Part shown: positions 59,955 to 64,000 of the stretch, piece by piece
Layout of the letters: each line of letters starts with the position of its first letter
How positions within the stretch are numbered: the stretch's first letter is position 1
From: Oligoflexia bacterium
GTDB lineage: Bacteria > Bdellovibrionota > UBA1018
Assembly: GCA_014378465.1 (NCBI GenBank)
Contig: JACMNQ010000057.1
Location: 62,001-126,000, forward strand
Direction: 5' to 3'
DNA length: 64,000 nucleotides
The notes under the pieces: model-generated
The model's input: only the letters and a program-made list of their open reading frames with translations
Databases searched by the model: none
What the model was told of the DNA's origin: nothing
Made by a program: the position numbers and the translations under genes

Positions 59955-61874
59955 TCAGGCCTCGTCGCCGGCGGGAGCCAACGAAGCCGCAGCACCCGAA
60001 CCAGAAGAAGCGGCCCCGAGAGAAGGCTGCCGGATCACGGCAATCTCCAGTTCCGACAACTGATCCGGACTGACGTGCGAAGGAGACTCCGACATCAGGC
60101 AGTGACCGCGCTGAGTTTTAGGAAAAGCCATCACGTCACGAATCGGACCCACACCGCAGAGAAGAGCTGCGAGGCGCTCCACTCCGAAAGCCATTCCGCC
60201 GTGCGGAGGAGTTCCGTACTGCAGAGCTTCAAGAAAGTAGCCGAATTTGTCCTTCGCTTCTGCAGGCGAAAGCCCGAGCAGCTTGAACATCGCTGCCTGA
60301 ACGTCCGGGCGATAAATACGAAGGCTTCCGCCGCCGATCTCAACGCCGTTGAGGACCATGTCGTAAGCCGAAGCTTCGATGTTCTCCATGTTCGTGCCGT
60401 TGATGAAGTCCTGAAAGAACTGCGGACGCGGCGAAGTGAACGGATGATGAGTGGCGAAAAAACGGTTTTCGCGGTCGTCGTACTCGACCAATGGAAAGTT
60501 CACGACCCAGAGAAAAGCGGGCTTGCCTTCTCCATGCTTCGGAATCATCCCGAGACGAGCGCCGAGCGCCAGGCGCAGCGCGCCCATCGAGTCATGGACC
60601 ACCTTTTCACGAGCGTCGGCCACGGCAAGAACCAGATCCCCCGGCTTGAGGCCGAGTTGCGCGATCAATGCGGCTTTTTCGGCGTCTGAAAAGAATTTCG
60701 CGGCAGGAGACTGAATCTCTCCTGTCGGCTGGATCTTCATCCAGAGAAGTCCCTTCGCGCCGTAAGTGCCGGCCTGGGACTGCAGATCATCCAGATCCTT
60801 GCGAGAGAATTTCTCGGCCTGGCCCGCGACCACGATCGCGCGCACGGCGCCCTTGCGGCCGCGAGCGTTGGTGGTGAGCGCGTTCTGGAAAACCTGAAAC
60901 GTGCTGGCCTCGAAGATTTCCGAGATATCCTGAAGCTCAAGACCGAAACGAACATCGGGCTTGTCGCTTCCGAAGCGAGTCATCGCTTCCTTGTAGGCCA
61001 TTCTTGGAAACGGGAGCTGAATTTCCTGGCCGAGAATCTCTTTCCAGAGTTTGGCGACCATCGCTTCCATCAGAGGAAAGAACCCCTCTTCATCGAGGAA
61101 GGATTGCTCGATATCGATCTGAGTGAACTCCGGTTGGCGATCCGCTCTCAGATCCTCATCGCGAAAACAGCGGGCGATCTGATAATAGCGGTCCATTCCG
61201 CTGATCATCAGAAGCTGCTTGAGCGTCTGCGGAGATTGCGGGAGCGCATAGAAGGTTCCCGGATTGAGGCGGCTGGGAACGATGAAATCGCGTGCGCCTT
61301 CGGGCGTCGATTTGTAAAGAATTGGAGTTTCGACTTCGAGGAAATTCTGTTGATCCAGATGATTGCGCACGATTGAAAGCATGCGGTGTCGAATGATGAG
61401 ATTCTTCTGCAGCGAAGGCCGTCTCAGATCCAGGTACCGGTGCTTCAGGCGAAGGGTTTCGGCCACTTCGACATCATCGTCGATGGCAAAAGGCGGCGTC
61501 TTGGCTTCGGACAGGATCACGAGATCCGTGCAGGCAACTTCGACTTCACCGGTGATCATCTTCGAATTGGTCATCCCTTCAGGCCGTTTTCTGACGATCC
61601 CTTTGCACCAGATGACGAATTCACCGCGAATGCGACTTGCCGTCTCGTGAGCTTCGAGTCCACCCGGAAGGGCCGGATCGAACACGATCTGCGTGAGGCC
61701 GTAGCGATCTCTCAGATCCGCGAAGACCAGCCCGCCGTGATCGCGACGTTTCGCGATCCAGCCACAGAGTGTGACTTCCTGGTCGAGATTGGCAGCGCGC
61801 AGCTCACCACAGGTATTGGACCTGACCGTACGTTTGACTGAAGTCGATGTCTTTGGAGGAGTCGCTGAATTCAT
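59955..61874 (-). CDS. aspS: Aspartyl-tRNA synthetase
   Basis: The 639-aa enzyme charges tRNA with aspartate. It is the bacterial type with an OB-fold anticodon domain (VTLCGWIAKRRDHGGLVF), the class II motif 2 region RCFRDEDLRADRQPEFTQID, the GAD insertion domain (residues ~295-430), and motif 3 GMAFGVERLAALLCG. A C-terminal Ala/Ser/Gly-rich tail extends past the usual length (E. coli 590). AAAGGA lies 9 to 10 bases before the ATG. Depending on whether the organism has GatCAB it may also charge tRNA-Asn; that cannot be judged here. It diverges from the PLD gene with 132 bases between. Confidence 0.97.
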   Translation of the reverse strand: MNSATPPKTSTSVKRTVRSNTCGELRAANLDQEVTLCGWIAKRRDHGGLVFADLRDRYGLTQIVFDPALPGGLEAHETASRIRGEFVIWCKGIVRKRPEGMTNSKMITGEVEVACTDLVILSEAKTPPFAIDDDVEVAETLRLKHRYLDLRRPSLQKNLIIRHRMLSIVRNHLDQQNFLEVETPILYKSTPEGARDFIVPSRLNPGTFYALPQSPQTLKQLLMISGMDRYYQIARCFRDEDLRADRQPEFTQIDIEQSFLDEEGFFPLMEAMVAKLWKEILGQEIQLPFPRMAYKEAMTRFGSDKPDVRFGLELQDISEIFEASTFQVFQNALTTNARGRKGAVRAIVVAGQAEKFSRKDLDDLQSQAGTYGAKGLLWMKIQPTGEIQSPAAKFFSDAEKAALIAQLGLKPGDLVLAVADAREKVVHDSMGALRLALGARLGMIPKHGEGKPAFLWVVNFPLVEYDDRENRFFATHHPFTSPRPQFFQDFINGTNMENIEASAYDMVLNGVEIGGGSLRIYRPDVQAAMFKLLGLSPAEAKDKFGYFLEALQYGTPPHGGMAFGVERLAALLCGVGPIRDVMAFPKTQRGHCLMSESPSHVSPDQLSELEIAVIRQPSLGAASSGSGAAASLAPAGDEA

Positions 61875-62006
61875 TTGGGAAATCCTTTCGCCCGAGCCGT
61901 CAAGTTAACACCCAATTTGAGTCGGGTGCAAGCATCGCCGCGGTTCCAAAATGATCGCGGCACGGAAAAGGCATGAGGTTTGCTGCAATTTCCTCGGGTT
62001 TTCTTT

Positions 62007-64000
62007 ATGAAGCTGGCACCCCAACCTGAATCCCATGCGTTTGATCACGCGCTCGACTGCGAAACTCCCCCCCAGCCGGTCCAGCTGGGAGTTTCCAAAC
62101 GCGCCTACAGCCTGGCCAGCCACGCCGACAGCTGGGAAGAAATCTGGGAGGCCGCGTCCTATTATCAGCAAATATCCGAGCTTCTTGAAGACGCACAGCA
62201 TTATGCTGTTTTTGTGGGTTGGCAGGTGGACTCTCGCCTCCCCCTTCCGAGGCCGCAGCGAGGGACTCGTGACGAAGCGGTCCGCTCGCTCACGAGGTCT
62301 CTGGAGACCCTCAAGGAAAAAGTGATCCGCCTGTGTGAAAGCAAACCGGACTTTCAAATCTATTTTCTGATCTGGGATCACGCCTATTTCTATGTCCTCG
62401 AAAGAGAACAGATGCAGGGCCGGATCTGGGACGATATTCATCCGCGGGTTCATTTTCTCTTCGACAATCGATATCCCTACGGCGGCTCTCACCATGAGAA
62501 GATCGCGATCATCGACGGAACGACCGCTTACTGCGGCGGCATCGACCTCTGCGATGAGCGCTGGGACACTCCTCAGCACCGCTTCGTGGATCGGCGACGC
62601 TCCCTCGACTGGAAGAGGGAACATCACGGTCCCTACCATGACCTTGCCGTCCGAGTGACCGGACCGATCTGCGCCGCGATTCACGAACACATCGCCCGCA
62701 GGTGGAGATTGCTCTCGAGCATCCCCTTTCCTGAACTCCCCCTCGAAGCTCGAACTGAAACGAAAGCCCGACATCAGGTGTATCTCAGTCGCACGATCGC
62801 CCATGTGGATGGGGGCGAACGAGGTGAAGGCATCACCCGGGAAATCGAATTTCTGTTCCGGGATCTCATCTCGCAGGCCGAAGAACGGATCATACTTGAA
62901 GGCCAGTACTACTGGTCAGAAAAACTGAACGATCTGCTGATCGCGAAAATTCATCAGATGAAAGGCCGGAACTTTGAAGTCTATCTCATTCTGGCCGAAA
63001 CACGCGATCTCAAATCGTTGACCAGACAGATGGCCTATCACGAGATGAAGCTTCTCAAGAAGCTCGAAGCCGCAGGGAGGACTGCGGGCGTGAAAGTCGT
63101 GATCGGCGCGCCCTATGTGCTGTCCGGAACCAGTGCTCCCCCCAGATCCATCTACGTTCATTCAAAAATTCTGATCGTCGACCAGAAGTATTTCAGCATC
63201 GGTTCGGCCAATCTCGCTTCCCGCGCATTTCGCTTGGATACTGAATTGAATCTCACGCTCGAAGCCAGAACCCCGGTTGAGGAAAAGTACATTCGTGAAA
63301 CGGCTGAACGGGTGCTGCGCCACTGGAACCTTCACGAGGAACCGGCCAATCCAGTACACCTTCGAAGGTTTGATTGCGCGCTTGAACTCAAACGGCTCGG
63401 CAGGAGAAGCCCCTGGCTGAGCCGGATCCCCTGGCAATATTTCTTTGATCCGGTCGTTCCGTGGCTCTACCCTCTCAAACGACGCTATCGGAAATGGACT
63501 CACACGCGTTCCTGGCTGGCGTTTTCCGGAATGCTGTTCGTCTGGGGACTGGGTGTCAGCACCAGTCTCTGGATCTTCTCACTCGTCACTCCGGATCCAC
63601 TCTCGAGCACTTCGCCAACCTCCTGGTGGGCCATTTACGGTGTACTGCTGACTTCGGCCTGGCTGCTTCCCCTCCCCTTTCTGGCTCTTGGAATTTTCGC
63701 ATCGATCCAGCTGGGGCCTCACCTGGGTCCGGAACTGGTCACGAGTGCCTTCTGGACCGCGTCGCTCTGGGGCTATGTGCTCACTCGCATGTTTCCCACT
63801 CCCATGAGTCGATTCTTCAGGAAGACCAGCCCCCCCTGGTTACCAGAAAGAATTGGAATGCGCTCGTTTCCCTACCTGATTTCAGTACTGGCCGATCCAC
63901 GAGTGAGCATTCGTTCGAAAATCGCTTATCAGGGGCTTTACTGTGTCCCTCTCCCCTGGTTCATTCTCGGCAATCTGCTTTTCCTGGGAAGTGCCCTGTA
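62007..64000 (+). CDS. Phospholipase D-like protein fused to a membrane domain (runs off right edge)
   Basis: Translation from ATG 62007 is open to the window edge (664 codons, no stop). Two PLD active-site motifs are present: HHEKIAIID with Gly-Gly-Ile-Asp-Leu after it (first His near residue 162) and HSKILIVD followed by SIGSANLASR (His near 385). So it is a phosphatidyltransferase or phospholipase of the PLD/cardiolipin synthase group. From about residue 500 several hydrophobic segments appear (LAFSGMLFVWGLGVSTSLWIF, LLTSAWLLPLPFLALG), so the C-terminal part is a membrane domain. A PLD head joined to a VTT/DedA-like domain is known in other bacteria, but whether the C-terminus is that domain cannot be seen here. 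Start has no good ribosome site. Confidence 0.85.
   Translation, partial: MKLAPQPESHAFDHALDCETPPQPVQLGVSKRAYSLASHADSWEEIWEAASYYQQISELLEDAQHYAVFVGWQVDSRLPLPRPQRGTRDEAVRSLTRSLETLKEKVIRLCESKPDFQIYFLIWDHAYFYVLEREQMQGRIWDDIHPRVHFLFDNRYPYGGSHHEKIAIIDGTTAYCGGIDLCDERWDTPQHRFVDRRRSLDWKREHHGPYHDLAVRVTGPICAAIHEHIARRWRLLSSIPFPELPLEARTETKARHQVYLSRTIAHVDGGERGEGITREIEFLFRDLISQAEERIILEGQYYWSEKLNDLLIAKIHQMKGRNFEVYLILAETRDLKSLTRQMAYHEMKLLKKLEAAGRTAGVKVVIGAPYVLSGTSAPPRSIYVHSKILIVDQKYFSIGSANLASRAFRLDTELNLTLEARTPVEEKYIRETAERVLRHWNLHEEPANPVHLRRFDCALELKRLGRRSPWLSRIPWQYFFDPVVPWLYPLKRRYRKWTHTRSWLAFSGMLFVWGLGVSTSLWIFSLVTPDPLSSTSPTSWWAIYGVLLTSAWLLPLPFLALGIFASIQLGPHLGPELVTSAFWTASLWGYVLTRMFPTPMSRFFRKTSPPWLPERIGMRSFPYLISVLADPRVSIRSKIAYQGLYCVPLPWFILGNLLFLGSAL

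Noticed and set aside
59091-60689. Plus-strand frame of 532 codons opposite glpD and aspS
   Set aside because: Antisense to two conserved enzymes, no family match.
61905-62804. Minus-strand frame of 299 codons near the right end
   Set aside because: The plus strand has an uninterrupted PLD gene with both catalytic motifs, so this frame is its shadow.
1-64000. tRNA, rRNA, CRISPR, insertion sequences and prophage genes
   Set aside because: I looked for cloverleaf ends, repeat-spacer arrays, transposase motifs and inverted terminal repeats by eye and found none; a scan could still reveal a small RNA.

Overview
The window reads as chromosomal DNA of a Gram-negative bacterium, most likely a member of the Bdellovibrionota (Bdellovibrio/Oligoflexia-like). 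I infer this from many exported and outer-membrane beta-barrel proteins, a partial HNH-endonuclease-type gene of the sort repeated in Bdellovibrio genomes, AgmX/PglI- and TonB-type envelope proteins, and an Mla-type lipid transport operon. No marker such as 16S rRNA is present, so the placement is an inference. No tRNA, rRNA, CRISPR array, phage or insertion sequence was recognised.

Layout. 1-1.9 kb: partial HNH-type gene and small exported proteins. 2.0-6.6 kb (minus): TCA genes icd, mdh, sucC, sucD. 6.7-10.1 kb (minus): thiamine ABC transporter thiB-thiP-thiQ behind a clear TPP riboswitch. 10.7-16.8 kb: nadA, a persulfide-dioxygenase-like metallo-hydrolase, a TonB-like protein, a lipoprotein and rdgB, with small unknown genes between. 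16.8-19.5 kb: a decayed region with two probable pseudogenes and short tandem repeats around a LON-domain protein.

19.5-35.3 kb (plus) is the accessory core. First come five overlapping genes for exported proteins of unknown function: a 792-aa lipoprotein, a collagen/glycine-rich protein, a helical protein with one hydrophobic hairpin, a 366-aa protein and a 780-aa protein. The last has the look of a polymorphic toxin. It is followed one base later by a small immunity-like gene, then a decayed copy of that gene, then a gene that joins an immunity-like N-terminus to a second copy of the toxin's C-terminal domain. Five more coupled genes follow: a predicted barrel protein, two TPR-type periplasmic proteins, a small exported protein and an AgmX/PglI-like inner-membrane protein. 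Together they look like an envelope-spanning machine.

35.3-48.2 kb is mostly housekeeping: DUF218 protein, ridA, a malic enzyme-phosphotransacetylase fusion, an outer-membrane protein, an M16 protease coupled to an AstE-like hydrolase, an RpoH-like sigma factor with a long acidic N-terminus, rpsO and pnp. 48.4-56.4 kb: barrel protein, GYF-domain membrane protein, tmk-holB, then a duplicated Mla-like operon (two ATPases, two permeases, one MCE protein). The two ATPases carry complementary defects that fall in the same composite ATP site. 56.4-64 kb: alginate-lyase-like enzyme, aspS-glpD (minus) and a phospholipase D/membrane fusion running off the right edge.

The most promising new biology is the toxin/immunity cassette with the operon feeding into it (19.5-29.9 kb). 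Second is the asymmetric Mla-like transporter.
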